Source: JAFAYN01 sp963733105 (GTDB lineage: Bacteria > Gemmatimonadota > Gemmatimonadetes > Longimicrobiales > Longimicrobiaceae). Taken from it: a stretch of 64,000 bases of DNA. The notes under the pieces were generated by a model. It did not search any database, had not been told where the DNA came from, and saw only the letters and a program-made list of their open reading frames with translations. Every line of letters starts with the position of its first letter. The first letter of the stretch is position 1. A program made the translations under genes and the position numbers. Below, in pieces: positions 54,195 through 63,071 of the stretch. The stretch is from contig CAVTCB010000004.1 of the NCBI GenBank assembly GCA_963733105.1, positions 124,001-188,000 on the forward strand, written 5' to 3'.

Positions 54195-55354
54195 GCCGAC
54201 CCGGCGGCGCCGGCCGCGACCCCGCGGCGCCCACGATCTTCATCGCCGCCGGCGAGCCCTCCGGCGACCTCCACGGCGCCGGGCTCGCCCGCGCCCTCCG
54301 CGCCCGCTTCCCGCGGGCGCGCCTCCTCGGCCTCGGCGGCTCCCGCATGGCCGCCGAGGGGGTGGAGCTCCTCGCCGGCCTCGACGAGCTGGCGGTGATG
54401 GGCTTCGTGGAGGTCCTCCGCCACCTCCCCTTCTTCCTCGACCTGAAGCGCCGGGTGTTCTCCGCCCTGGAGAGCGAGCGCGTGGACCTGGTGGTCCCCA
54501 TCGACTACCCCGGCTTCAACCTCCGCCTGGCGCGGCACGCCAGGGCGCGGGGGATCCCCGTCCTGTACTACATCTCCCCCCAGGTGTGGGCGTGGCACGC
54601 CAGCCGCACCCGCGACCTCGCGCGCGACGCGGACGTGGTGGCCGTGGTGCTCCCCTTCGAGGAGCGCTTCCTCCGCGACCGCGGCGTCCACGCGACGTTC
54701 GTCGGCCACCCGCTCCTCGACCTCCCGCCCCGCGCGGAGTCCCGCGCCGCCTGGGCCGCCTCCGCGGGGCTGGACCCGGAGCGTCCCGTGCTGGCGCTCT
54801 TCCCCGGCTCCCGCCCGCAGGAGATCCGCCGCCACCTGGAGCTGTTCTCTGCGGCCGCGGAGCGCGTGGTCGTCCGGAGCCCGCGGGTGCAGCCGGTGGT
54901 CGGCACGCCGAAGGACATCGACCGGGGCGTCTACGAGGGCGCCCGGTGGCCCCTGGTGGACGGCGCGAGCGGGCTCCTGGAGCAGGCGGACGCCGCCCTG
55001 GTGAAGTCCGGCACCTCCACGCTGGAGACGGCGCTGGCGGGGACGCCCGGGGTGGTGGCCTACCGGATGAACGGGCTCAGCTACGCCGTCGCGAAGCGGC
55101 TGGTGAAGGTGCCCCACATCGCCCTCGCCAACCTGATCGCGGAGGAACGGGTGTTCCCCGAGTTCGTGCAGGACGCCGCCACGCCGGAGGCGCTCGCGGC
55201 CGCGCTCCTCCCGCTGCTCGACGCGGAGTCTCCCGAGCGGCGGCGGATGCTGGCGGGGCTCTCCTCCGTCCGCGAGCGGCTGCGCGGGGAGGGGGAGGGG
55301 GCGGCGGTGCGCACGGCGGCGATCGCGGCGGAGCTCCTGGAGGCCCGTGGCTGA
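54191..55354 (+). CDS. lpxB: Lipid-A-disaccharide synthase
   Basis: A 387-residue glycosyltransferase joining lipid X and UDP-diacylglucosamine. Signature segments: FIAAGEPSGDLHGAGLARAL, the LVVPIDYPGFNLRLARHARARGIPVLYYISPQVWAWH region, VVLPFEERFLRDRGVHATFVGHPLLD, LALFPGSRPQEIRRHLELF, and ALVKSGTSTLETALAGTPGVVAYRMNGLSY. TTG start, set by overlap with the small upstream frame. It continues the lpx operon. The function is secure. Confidence 0.96.
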   Translation: MSRPGGAGRDPAAPTIFIAAGEPSGDLHGAGLARALRARFPRARLLGLGGSRMAAEGVELLAGLDELAVMGFVEVLRHLPFFLDLKRRVFSALESERVDLVVPIDYPGFNLRLARHARARGIPVLYYISPQVWAWHASRTRDLARDADVVAVVLPFEERFLRDRGVHATFVGHPLLDLPPRAESRAAWAASAGLDPERPVLALFPGSRPQEIRRHLELFSAAAERVVVRSPRVQPVVGTPKDIDRGVYEGARWPLVDGASGLLEQADAALVKSGTSTLETALAGTPGVVAYRMNGLSYAVAKRLVKVPHIALANLIAEERVFPEFVQDAATPEALAAALLPLLDAESPERRRMLAGLSSVRERLRGEGEGAAVRTAAIAAELLEARG

Positions 55355-56004
55355 CCTCCGGACGCGGCTGATCGCGCGCGCGGGCGGGGGCCTGCTCTCC
55401 GGGATGCTGGACACCTGCCGCGTGTCGCAGCAGGGGACCCGCAACTTCCAGCAGTTCCGGGAGGCGGGGAAGCCCGTGGTCTTCGTGCTCTGGCACGGGC
55501 GGCTCCTCCCGTGCACCTACTGGAACGGGTGGCAGCGCCTGGTGACGCTGGTGAGCCAGCACCGCGACGGCGAGTACATCGCGCGGATCGTGGAGCGGTG
55601 GGGGTACACCACCGTGCGGGGGTCGAGCAGCCGGCGCGCCGCGGGGGCGCTGCGCGAGCTGGTGCGGCACGTGCGGGCGGGGCGGTCGCTGGCCGTCACT
55701 CCCGACGGGCCGCGGGGGCCGCGCGAGGTGATGAAGCCGGGCGCGCTGCTGGCCGCGCAGCTCACCGGGGCGCCGATCATCCCCGCGTCGGGGGGGGCGA
55801 GCCGGGGGTGGTGGTTCGGGAGCTGGGACCGGTTCCTGGTGCCGAAGCCGTTCTCTCGCGTGCGCGCTGGCGTACGGCGAGCCGATCTACGTGCCCCGCG
55901 ACGCGGACGAGGCGGAGCTGGCGGAGGTGTCGGAGAGGGTGGGGGAGAGCCTCCGGGAGCTGACGCGCCGGGTGGACGACGAGGTCGGGTGGGTTCCGGA
56001 CTGA
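55347..56004 (+). pseudogene. DUF374 lysophospholipid acyltransferase family gene, with an apparent extra base
   Basis: The frame begins GTG at 55347, 8 bp inside lpxB: QGTRNFQQFREAGKPVVFVLWHGRLLPCTYWNGWQ, VRGSSSRRAAGALRELVRHVRAGRSLAVTPDGPRGPREVMKPGALLAAQLTGAPIIPASGGASRGWWFGSWDRFLVPKPFSRV. The DGPRGP and HGRLLP motifs are DUF374-like (lysophospholipid acyltransferase family). Near 55860-55870 the signal moves to another frame, continuing LAYGEPIYVPRDADEAELAEVSERVGESLRELTRRVDDEVGWVPD to TGA at 56002-56004. The total of 658 bp is 3n+1, so one extra base explains it. Probably acylates lipid A or a lysolipid. Confidence 0.85.
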
Positions 56005-56021
56005 TGGCCCCGGCTTCGGTG

Positions 56022-56078
56022 CGCGTCCGTGGCGGGCCCCCACCCCCGGCCCCTCCCCCACAAGGGGGGAGGGGAGAA
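56022..56078 (+). repeat. Type C palindromic repeat, copy 3
   Basis: CGCGTCCGTGGCGGGCCCCC flank, then a CCTCCCCC arm (56053-56060) with GGGGGAGGGG (56065-56074). Nearly identical to 59022-59079 including the upstream GCGCGTCCG. Lies in the 261-bp gap between the DUF374 gene and lpxK. Confidence 0.75.
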
Positions 56079-56105
56079 CGGCAGCCACGGGTACGGAAGG
56101 GAGCC

Positions 56106-56229
56106 GCGTGAGGGATGCGAGCCCGGAGGGGCGAGACCCGCGCTGTTTGCGGGGCTCGACTCCGTTAGCCGGCGTCGTTTGCCGGCTTACGGAGCCGCAG
56201 CCCGACCCCGCGCCAGCGGGGGCACGCCC
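56106..56229 (-). repeat. Structured intergenic repeat, type B, copy 2 (minus strand)
   Basis: On the minus strand: P1 CCCCGC-TGGC-GCGGGG; P2 outer CTCCGT/ACGGAG around inner AGCCGGC-AAACGAC-GCCGGCT; P3 GAG-C-CCCGC-AAACAGC-GCGGG-T-CTC; P4 GCCC-CTCC-GGGC; end GCATCCCTCACGC. The inner P2 stem has a sequence unlike copies at 18173 and 58883 but is fully paired. It sits upstream of lpxK, pointing against it. Confidence 0.87.
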
Positions 56230-56265
56230 GCACCTCGCTCTTCATCCTGTTTCGGCATCCCCGCC

Positions 56266-57279
56266 GTGAGCGTCCGCGAGTGGGTCCCGCGGTGGTGGGC
56301 GGGGGAGGCGGGTATCGCGGGTCATGCCCTGAGCGTCGCTCTGATTCCCGCCGAGCTGCTCTTTCGAGTCGGGGTGTCGGCGCGCCACCTTGCGTACGAC
56401 CGGGGGTGGCTCGCCGTGGAGCGGGCGCCCGTGCCGGTGGTGAGCGTCGGCAACGTGGGCGTCGGCGGGGCGGGGAAGACCCCCGTCGCGGCCTGGGTCG
56501 CGGCGCGGCTGCGGGAGCGGGGGCGCCTCCCGGCCGTCGCGCTCCGGGGGTACGGGGCGGACGAGGTGCAGGTGCACCGCGAGCTGAACCCCGACGTGCC
56601 GGTGTTCGCCGCGGCGCGGCGGATCGACGCGGCGCGCGAGGCCGCCGCCGCGGGGCGCGACGTGGTGGTGCTGGACGACGGGTTCCAGCACCGCGCCCTC
56701 GCCCGCGACCTGGACCTGGTCCTCGTGTCCGCCGAGGGGTGGACCGAGCGGCGCCGCCTCCTCCCGCGCGGGCCGTGGCGCGAGGACGCGTCGGCGCTGC
56801 GGCGGGCGGGGCTGGTGGTGGTCACGCGCAAGTCCGCGACCGCGCAGGAGGCGGCGCGGGTGGCCGCCCGTGTGCGCGCGGTGGTGCGGACGGAGGTGGC
56901 CGAGTGCTGGCTCGCGCCCGACCGCCTGGTCCCGGTCCGCGGCGGGGAGGGCGGGGCGCCCCCGTCCGGCGGGCCCGCGCTGGCCGTCGCCGCGCTGGCG
57001 GACCCGCGCCCCTTCGCCGAGCAGCTGCGGGAGCGGGGGTTCGAGGTGGAGCTGGCCGCCTTCCCCGACCACCACGGATTCGACGCCGGCGAGGCCGCCG
57101 CGCTCGCCCGCAGGGCGGGGGAACGACCGATCCTGATGACGCACAAGGACGCCGTGAAGCTTCGCACCCTCCTCCCGCCGGCCGCGCCGGCCTGGATGCT
57201 GACGCAGACCGTCCGCTTCACCTCCGGCGCGGAGCTGCTGGAGCGCGCCCTCGCGGACGCGCTGGAGAGGGACGCGTGA
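56266..57279 (+). CDS. lpxK: Tetraacyldisaccharide 4'-kinase
   Basis: A 337-residue membrane-associated kinase phosphorylating the lipid A disaccharide. An N-terminal hydrophobic helix (AGHALSVALIPAELLFRVGVSARHLAY) and Walker A VGNVGVGGAGKTPVAAWVA, then VALRGYGADEVQVHRELNPDVPVFAAARRIDAAREAAAAGRDVVVLDDGFQH with the DDGFQH Walker B-like motif. GTG at 56266 gives a normal length. The final TGA overlaps nadB by 4 bp (GTGA). It is downstream of the structured repeat and may have its own promoter, not recognised. Confidence 0.95.
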   Translation: MSVREWVPRWWAGEAGIAGHALSVALIPAELLFRVGVSARHLAYDRGWLAVERAPVPVVSVGNVGVGGAGKTPVAAWVAARLRERGRLPAVALRGYGADEVQVHRELNPDVPVFAAARRIDAAREAAAAGRDVVVLDDGFQHRALARDLDLVLVSAEGWTERRRLLPRGPWREDASALRRAGLVVVTRKSATAQEAARVAARVRAVVRTEVAECWLAPDRLVPVRGGEGGAPPSGGPALAVAALADPRPFAEQLRERGFEVELAAFPDHHGFDAGEAAALARRAGERPILMTHKDAVKLRTLLPPAAPAWMLTQTVRFTSGAELLERALADALERDA

Positions 57280-58847
57280 TCCCCTCCGCCGACGTCCTGG
57301 TGGTGGGGAGCGGGATCGCGGGGCTCACCTTCGCGCTCAAGGCCGCCCGCTTCGGCACCGTGGTGGTGGTCACCAAGAAGGAGCGCCCCGAGTCCAGCAC
57401 CAACTACGCCCAGGGCGGGATCGCCGCCGTCTTCGGCGCCGACGACTCGTACGCCCTGCACGTGGAGGACACCCTGGTGGCCGGCGCCGGGCTCTGCCAC
57501 CCCGACGCCGTGGAGGCGCTGGTGCGCGAGGGCCCCGAGCGCGTCCGCGAGCTGATCGCCGTCGGCGTCGACTTCACCCGCCAGGGGGAGGACCTTTCCC
57601 TGGGGCGCGAGGGCGGGCACTCGCGCCGCCGCATCGTCCGCTCCGACGACCTCACCGGGCGCGAGATCGAGCGCGGCCTCCTGGCCGCCGTCGCGGCCAG
57701 CCCGAACATCCGCGTGCTGGAGGACCACGCCGCCGTGGACCTCCTGGTGGCCGACGGCCCCGGCGGGCCGCGCTGCCAGGGCGCCTCCGTGCTCGACCCG
57801 GAGACCGGGGAGGTGCGCCCCTTCCTGGCCCGCGCCACCCTCCTGGCGACCGGCGGGTGCGGCCAGGTGTACCGCCACACCACCAACCCCGGGATCGCCA
57901 CCGGCGACGGGGTGGCCATGGCGTACCGGGCCGGCGCCCGGGTGGCGAACATGGAGTTCATCCAGTTCCACCCCACCGCGCTCTACCCCGCGCGGGAGCG
58001 GACTCTGCTGATCTCCGAGGCCGTGCGCGGCGAGGGGGCCGAGCTGCGCCGCATGGACGGGACGGCCTTCATGGGCGACTACCACCCGCTCGGCTCGCTG
58101 GCTCCGCGCGACGTGGTGGCCCGCGCCATCGACCGGGAGATGAAGCGGAGCGGCGACCCCCACGTGCTCCTGGACTGCTCGGGGATCCCGGAGGAGGAGG
58201 TCCGCGCCCGCTTCCCCAACATCCTCCGCGAGACGGCCGCCCGCGGCATCGACATGCTGGCCGAGCCGCTCCCCGTGGTCCCCGCCGCGCACTACCTGTG
58301 CGGCGGCGTGCTCACGGACACCCGCGGGCGCACCTCGCTCCCGGGGCTGCTGGCCGCGGGGGAGACGGCGTGCACCGGCGTGCACGGCGCCAACCGGCTG
58401 GCCTCCAACTCGCTCCTGGAGGCCGTGGTCTTCGCGCACCGGGCGGCCGAGTGCCTGCGGGAGGAGCTTCCCGGCTTCCCCGGGGCTTCCGTGCCCGCTT
58501 CCTGGCGGGCGCCGGGGGGGGAGGGGGAGCCCGAGGGGGTGCTCCTGGTGCACGACCGGGAGGAGATCCGCTCGCTGATGTGGGACCTGGTGGGGATCGT
58601 CCGCTCCGACGAGCGGCTGGCGTTCGCGGAGGCGCGGGTGCGGCAGATCGCCGAGCAGAACGCTCTCGTCTGGGAGTCCTCGGCGCCGTCCGCGGAGCTG
58701 GTGGAGCTGCGGAACATGATCGAGACGGCGCTGCTGGTGGTGCGGTGCGCGCGTCTTCGCCGGGAGAGCCGGGGGCTGCACTACAACGTGGACCACCCGT
58801 ACCGGGACAACGAGCGGTTTCTTCGGGATACCGTTTTGGGGCGGTGA
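57276..58847 (+). CDS. nadB: L-aspartate oxidase
   Basis: A 523-residue FAD enzyme that oxidises L-aspartate to iminoaspartate in NAD synthesis. FAD-binding VLVVGSGIAGLTFALKAARFGTVVVVTK, STNYAQGGIAAV, and the HTTNPGIATGDGVAMAYRAGARVANMEFIQFHPTAL active-site region are present; SNSLLEAVVFAHRAAECL is near the C-terminus. No nadA or nadC is in the window. It overlaps lpxK by 4 bp. Succinate dehydrogenase flavoprotein is excluded by the length and sequence signature. Confidence 0.95.
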   Translation: MIPSADVLVVGSGIAGLTFALKAARFGTVVVVTKKERPESSTNYAQGGIAAVFGADDSYALHVEDTLVAGAGLCHPDAVEALVREGPERVRELIAVGVDFTRQGEDLSLGREGGHSRRRIVRSDDLTGREIERGLLAAVAASPNIRVLEDHAAVDLLVADGPGGPRCQGASVLDPETGEVRPFLARATLLATGGCGQVYRHTTNPGIATGDGVAMAYRAGARVANMEFIQFHPTALYPARERTLLISEAVRGEGAELRRMDGTAFMGDYHPLGSLAPRDVVARAIDREMKRSGDPHVLLDCSGIPEEEVRARFPNILRETAARGIDMLAEPLPVVPAAHYLCGGVLTDTRGRTSLPGLLAAGETACTGVHGANRLASNSLLEAVVFAHRAAECLREELPGFPGASVPASWRAPGGEGEPEGVLLVHDREEIRSLMWDLVGIVRSDERLAFAEARVRQIAEQNALVWESSAPSAELVELRNMIETALLVVRCARLRRESRGLHYNVDHPYRDNERFLRDTVLGR

Positions 58848-58882
58848 GGGGTGCTTGAGCTGAACGGCTGGACTGCGGGTGT
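58848..58882. other. Short gap after nadB
   Basis: No signal recognised in these 35 bases. The rest of the 341-bp gap before rlmH holds the type B repeat (58883-59010) and the type C palindrome (59022-59079); 59080-59188 shows nothing further that I could identify. Confidence 0.4.
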
Positions 58883-59010
58883 GGGCGTGTCCCCCCTGGC
58901 GGGGGGCCGGGCTTCGCGCGCCGTAGGGAACGATACAACCGTTCCCAACGGCGTCGAGCCCCCGCAAACTGCGCGGGGTCTCGACCCTGCCGGGCGCGAA
59001 TCCCTCACGC
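58883..59010 (+). repeat. Structured intergenic repeat, type B, copy 3
   Basis: P1 CCCCCC (58891-58896)-TGGC-GGGGGG (58901-58906); P2 outer CGCCGT (58919-58924)/ACGGCG (58948-58953) around inner GGGAACG (58926-58932)-ATACAAC-CGTTCCC (58940-58946); P3 GAG-C-CCCCGC (58960-58965)-AAACTGC-GCGGGG (58973-58978)-T-CTC; P4 CCC-TGCC-GGG. Ends AATCCCTCACGC. Outer and inner P2 stems both change relative to copy 1 with pairing kept. Confidence 0.87.
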
Positions 59011-59021
59011 GGGGCTCCGGC

Positions 59022-59079
59022 GCGCGTCCGTGGCGGGCCCCCCACCCCCGGCCCCTCCCCCGCAGGCGGGGGAGGGGAG
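59022..59079 (+). repeat. Type C palindromic repeat, copy 4
   Basis: Same flank as 56022 (GCGCGTCCGTGGCGGGCCCC, then CACCCCCGG), followed by CCCCTCCCCC (59053-59062) and GGGGGAGGGG (59068-59077). Confidence 0.75.
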
Positions 59080-59188
59080 AACTGCCAGGCGGTTCGCCGT
59101 TGCCGTCAGTCCGCGAAGGCGGACTTCGTGCCGTTGTTGCAGCGAATTCATTCGCCCGACAACGCGCGGCGTGCCGCCCCGGACCCCT

Positions 59189-59668
59189 GTGAAGGTCGCC
59201 CTCCTCGCCGTCGGCAGGGCGCGCGGGCCCATGGCCGAGGCGATCGGCGAGTACGAGACCCGCCTGCGGCGGTACTTCACCTTCGAGGCCGTCGAGGTGC
59301 GCGAAGAGGCGTACCGCAGGATCGGGGACGCGGGGCGGGTGCGGGACGAGGAAGGGAAGCGGCTGCTGGCGCGGGTGCCGGCGGGGACCGAGGTCGTGGC
59401 GCTGCACGAGACGGGGAAGCCGTGGAGCTCGGAGCAGCTCTCGCGCTACCTGTCGGAGCTGGCGCTCCGGGGGAGCCCGGGGGCTTCCTTCCTGGTCGGC
59501 GGGGCGTACGGGCTCTCGGACGAGATCCTGCGGAGCGCGCGGCACCGGCTCTCGCTCTCCGCCTTCACCCTCCCGCACGAGCTGGCCCGGCTGGTGCTTA
59601 CGGAGCAGCTCTACCGCGCCGGGACGCTCGCGCGCGGGGAGCCCTACCACAAAGGACGGGAAGAGTGA
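59189..59668 (+). CDS. rlmH: 23S rRNA pseudouridine(1915) N3-methyltransferase
   Basis: A 159-residue SPOUT-family methyltransferase. MKVALLAVGRARGPMAEAIGEYETRLRRYFTFEAVEVRE (GTG start read as Met) opens the domain; the SAM-knot segment GASFLVGGAYGLSDEILRSARHRLSLSAFTLPHELARLVLTEQLYRAGTLARGEPYHKG is strongly conserved. It methylates pseudouridine 1915 in helix 69. Longer in-frame starts run through the repeat and are rejected. GTGA overlap with bshC. Confidence 0.95.
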   Translation: MKVALLAVGRARGPMAEAIGEYETRLRRYFTFEAVEVREEAYRRIGDAGRVRDEEGKRLLARVPAGTEVVALHETGKPWSSEQLSRYLSELALRGSPGASFLVGGAYGLSDEILRSARHRLSLSAFTLPHELARLVLTEQLYRAGTLARGEPYHKGREE

Positions 59669-61326
59669 GCCACGAGGAGTCGGCACCGCTGGACCTCGAC
59701 ATCCGGGTGGAGACCGCGGGCGGGTCGCGCCTGGTCCGCGACTACCTGGCGGGGGAGGGGAGCGCCCCCTCGTTCTTCCCCGGCCCCCCCTTCGAGGCGG
59801 CCTCCTTCCGCCGCAAGTGGGACGAGGTGCGGCGCCGCTTCGGACGCCCCGAGCGGGAGCGCGCCGCCGCCGCGCTGCGCCCCACCTCCGCGCGCGCCGC
59901 CGAGCGCCTGGCGCGCTGGGTGGAGGAGGGCGGCGCCGTGGTCACCACCGGGCAGCAGACCGGGCTCTTCACCGGTCCGCTCTACACCGTCCACAAGATC
60001 CTCTCCGCCGTCCGGCTGGCCGAGGCGCTGGAGCGCGAGCTGGGCGTCGCCGTCCTCCCCGTGTTCTGGGCCGCCTCCGAGGACCACGACTGGGCCGAGG
60101 TGGACCACGCCGACCTCCTGGACGCGCGCGGGGCGCCGCGGCGCATCCGGCTGGAGGGCGACGCCCCGGTCCCGCTCCCCATGAGCGAGCGCACGGTGGG
60201 GGAGGGGGTCGAAACCGCCCTGGACGACCTCGCCCACGTCCTTGCCGGGCATCCGTTTGCGGACGAGTGCCTCACGCTGCTTCGAGCGGCGTACGCCCCC
60301 GGCGCCACCGTCGCGGGAGCCTTCCGGGACACCGTCCACGCCCTCTTCGCCGGCTTCGACCTCCTGGTCACCGACGCCGCCGACCCCGCGGTCAAACAAG
60401 GTTCCGTCCCCCTCCTGGAGGAGGCCGTCCTCCGCACCGCGGAGCACGAGGCGCTCCTCCGCCGCCGCACCGACGACCTCCTCCGCGCCGGCTACCACGG
60501 GCAGGTGGCCGTCCTCCCCGGCGCCGCCAACGTCTTCTTCCACGGCCCCGCCGGCCGCGAGCGGCTCCACGCCGACGGCGACGGCTGGGTGGCCCGCGAG
60601 TCCGGCGTCCGCTTCGACGCCGCCGGGCTCCGCGCCGCCCTGGAGGCCGACGCGTCCGCCTTCAGCCCCAACGTCTTCCTCCGCCCGGTGGTGGAGAGCG
60701 CCGTCTTCCCGACGCTCGCCTACGTCGCCGGGCCCGGGGAGGCCGCCTACTTCGCCCAGCTCGGCCCCCTCTTCGGGGAGTTCGGGATCGAGCCGCCCGT
60801 GGTCTTCCCCCGCTTCTCCGTCACCCTCCTCGCCCCCGCCGCGCGGCGGGCGCTGGAGCGGCTGGGGCTCGCCCCCGCGGAGCTGGAGCGGCCCGAGCAC
60901 GAGATCGTGTCGCGCCTCGCCCGGGCGCGTCTCCCCGCGGAGGTGGCGGACGCGCTCCGCGAGGTGCGCGAGGGGCTCGCCGCCGGCTACGCCCGGCTGA
61001 TCGACGCCGCGGGCGAGGTGGACCCCACCCTGCGCGGCGCCCTGGGGAGCCTGCGCAACCGCTCGCTCCTGGCCGCCGCCGACGCCGAGCACAAGGCCGT
61101 CGCCGCCGTGGCGCGCCGGTCGGAGGAGGTGGCCGCCGGGGTGCGCCGCGCCCGGGCCGAGCTGCGCCCCCACGGCGAGCCCCAGGAGCGCGTGCTGAAC
61201 GTCTTCACCTTCCTGGCGGCGTACGGGCCCGCCCTCCTCCCCCGGATCGCCGAGCGGATGGAGGTGTCGCTGCGGTCCGGCGCCGAAGCCGCCGCGCCGG
61301 AGCCCACCCTCACGGAGCGGGTCTGA
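59665..61326 (+). CDS. bshC: Putative cysteine ligase BshC (bacillithiol biosynthesis)
   Basis: A 553-residue protein. The Rossmann-like core with VVTTGQQTGLFTGPLYTVHKILSAVRLAEALERELGVAVLPVFWAASEDHDWAEVDHADLL is the BshC hallmark. A C-terminal coiled coil (VDPTLRGALGSLRNRSLLAAADAEHKAVAAVARRSEEVAAGVRRARAEL) follows. BshC attaches Cys to glucosaminyl malate, giving bacillithiol. bshA and bshB are not in this window. GTG start overlaps rlmH by 4 bp; the stop is one base before the murJ ATG. Confidence 0.93.
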   Translation: MSHEESAPLDLDIRVETAGGSRLVRDYLAGEGSAPSFFPGPPFEAASFRRKWDEVRRRFGRPERERAAAALRPTSARAAERLARWVEEGGAVVTTGQQTGLFTGPLYTVHKILSAVRLAEALERELGVAVLPVFWAASEDHDWAEVDHADLLDARGAPRRIRLEGDAPVPLPMSERTVGEGVETALDDLAHVLAGHPFADECLTLLRAAYAPGATVAGAFRDTVHALFAGFDLLVTDAADPAVKQGSVPLLEEAVLRTAEHEALLRRRTDDLLRAGYHGQVAVLPGAANVFFHGPAGRERLHADGDGWVARESGVRFDAAGLRAALEADASAFSPNVFLRPVVESAVFPTLAYVAGPGEAAYFAQLGPLFGEFGIEPPVVFPRFSVTLLAPAARRALERLGLAPAELERPEHEIVSRLARARLPAEVADALREVREGLAAGYARLIDAAGEVDPTLRGALGSLRNRSLLAAADAEHKAVAAVARRSEEVAAGVRRARAELRPHGEPQERVLNVFTFLAAYGPALLPRIAERMEVSLRSGAEAAAPEPTLTERV

Positions 61327-61327
61327 C

Positions 61328-63001
61328 ATGGCGCCCGAAGCGATCCCCGAGCAGGACGAGACGCAGGTGATGCCCCCGCCCACGCCGAAGAAGGGCGGGG
61401 GCGGGAGCCGCGCCTCCACCATGGTGGCCGGGGGAATCCTGGCGAGCCGCGTCTTCGGGCTGGTGCGCGAGCGCGTGCTGGCCCAGTTCTTCGGGACCTC
61501 GCTCTACGGCGACGTGTTCCGGGCCGGGCTGCGCATGCCCAACGTCCTCCAGAACCTGCTGGGGGAGGGGACGCTGAGCGCCTCCTTCATCCCCGTCTAC
61601 TCCGAGCTGCTGGAGCAGGGGAAGGAGGAGGAGGCCGGGCGCGTCGCCGGCGCCATCTTCGCCCTCCTCATGGCCGTGGCCGGGGCGCTCGCGCTCTTCG
61701 GCGTCGTCCTCGCCCCGGTGATGACCGACGTCTTCCTCCCGGGGTTCGAGGGGGAGCGCCGCGACCTCACGGTGGAGGTCACCCGCATCATCTTCCCCAT
61801 GGCGGGGACGCTGGTCCTCTCCGCCTGGGCGCTGGGAATCCTCAACAGCCACCGCAGCTTCTTCGTCCCGTACTTCGCCCCCGTGGTGTGGAACGCGGCG
61901 ATCATCGCCACGCTCTACCTGTTCGGGGGGACGCTCTCCCCCGACCGCCTGGTGGTCGCCGCCGCCTGGGGGGCGCTGGCCGGGGGGCTCCTCCAGTTCG
62001 CGGTGCAGCTCCCCTCGGTGCTGCGGGCGGAGCGGAAGCTCCGCATCTCCTGGAACACCCGGCTCGCCCCCGTGCGTGAGGCCGTCCGCAACGCCGGCCC
62101 CGCCATCATGGGGCGCGGCGTGGTGCAGCTCAGCGGCTACGTGGACATGGTCCTCGCCAGCTTCCTGGTCCGCGGCTCCGTGGCCACCCTCGGCTTCGCC
62201 ATGACGCTGTACATCCTCCCGGTGAGCCTCTTCGGGATGTCCGTCGCCACCGCCGAGCTCCCGGAGCTGGCGCGGAAGCGCCTGGGGACCGAGGTGCTGC
62301 GGGAGCGCACCAGCGCCGCCCTGCAGCGCATCGCCTTCTACGTGGTCCCCTCCTTCGTGGCCTTCGTGGCGCTGGGCGACCTCCTGGTGGGCGCGCTCTA
62401 CCAGACCGGCGAGTTCGCGCGCGACGACACCCTCTGGGTGTACGTCACCCTGCTGGGGTACGCCGTGGGGCTCCTGGCCTCCACGGGGGCGCGCCTCCTC
62501 TCCTCCACCTTCTTCGCCCTCCGCGACACCCGCACCCCCGCCCGCTACGCCACCGTCCGCGTGGCCGCCTCCGCCGTGCTGGGGCTCCTGCTGATGACCC
62601 AGTTCGAGGCCATCGAGGCCGACCCGGTGAGCATCCCGGCCGGGCTCTTCGGCGACGTGCGGGTGGCGGGGCACACCCTGGGCGTGTTCGGGCTGACGCT
62701 GGGGACCGGGATCGCCGCCTGGGTGGAGTGGTGGCTCCTGCGCCGGACGCTGCGGCAGCGGATCGGGGCGGTGGGGGCCAGCGCCGGGGCGATGGCGAAG
62801 ATGTTCGCGGCGGCCGGGGCGGCCGCCGCGGCGGGGTGGGGGGTGCGCTGGCTCCTCCCGGAGGTGCACCCGGTGATCGCCGCCGCGCTCGTGTTCGGCG
62901 TGTACGGCGCCGTCTACTTCGGGGCCGCCGCCGCGCTCCGCATCGGGGAGATGGAGGGGGTGCGCATGCGCCTGTCCGGGCTCCTGCGGCGCTTCCGCTA
63001 G
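61328..63001 (+). CDS. murJ: Lipid II flippase MurJ
   Basis: A 557-residue membrane protein with about 14 hydrophobic helices. The opening block GGILASRVFGLVRERVLAQFFGTSLYGDVFRAGLRMPNVLQNLLGEGTLSASFIPVYSELL is diagnostic for MurJ. Later segments (AGPAIMGRGVVQLSGYVDMVLASFLVRGSVATLGFAMTLYILPVSLFGMSVATAELPELA) are conserved. It flips lipid II for peptidoglycan synthesis. The N-terminal 30 residues are a charged, Pro-rich cytosolic tail. It starts one base after bshC. Confidence 0.95.
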   Translation: MAPEAIPEQDETQVMPPPTPKKGGGGSRASTMVAGGILASRVFGLVRERVLAQFFGTSLYGDVFRAGLRMPNVLQNLLGEGTLSASFIPVYSELLEQGKEEEAGRVAGAIFALLMAVAGALALFGVVLAPVMTDVFLPGFEGERRDLTVEVTRIIFPMAGTLVLSAWALGILNSHRSFFVPYFAPVVWNAAIIATLYLFGGTLSPDRLVVAAAWGALAGGLLQFAVQLPSVLRAERKLRISWNTRLAPVREAVRNAGPAIMGRGVVQLSGYVDMVLASFLVRGSVATLGFAMTLYILPVSLFGMSVATAELPELARKRLGTEVLRERTSAALQRIAFYVVPSFVAFVALGDLLVGALYQTGEFARDDTLWVYVTLLGYAVGLLASTGARLLSSTFFALRDTRTPARYATVRVAASAVLGLLLMTQFEAIEADPVSIPAGLFGDVRVAGHTLGVFGLTLGTGIAAWVEWWLLRRTLRQRIGAVGASAGAMAKMFAAAGAAAAAGWGVRWLLPEVHPVIAAALVFGVYGAVYFGAAAALRIGEMEGVRMRLSGLLRRFR

Positions 63002-63071
63002 ACCGGAACGACACCCCGGGCGCGGGGTTACAAGAGACACCCGAAGCACACCCGAAGCCTCGCGCCCCGAG

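Noticed and set aside
59030..59188. A longer rlmH starting at 59030
   Set aside because: The extra residues come from the type C repeat and its flank; the GTG at 59189 begins exactly at the conserved RlmH N-terminus.
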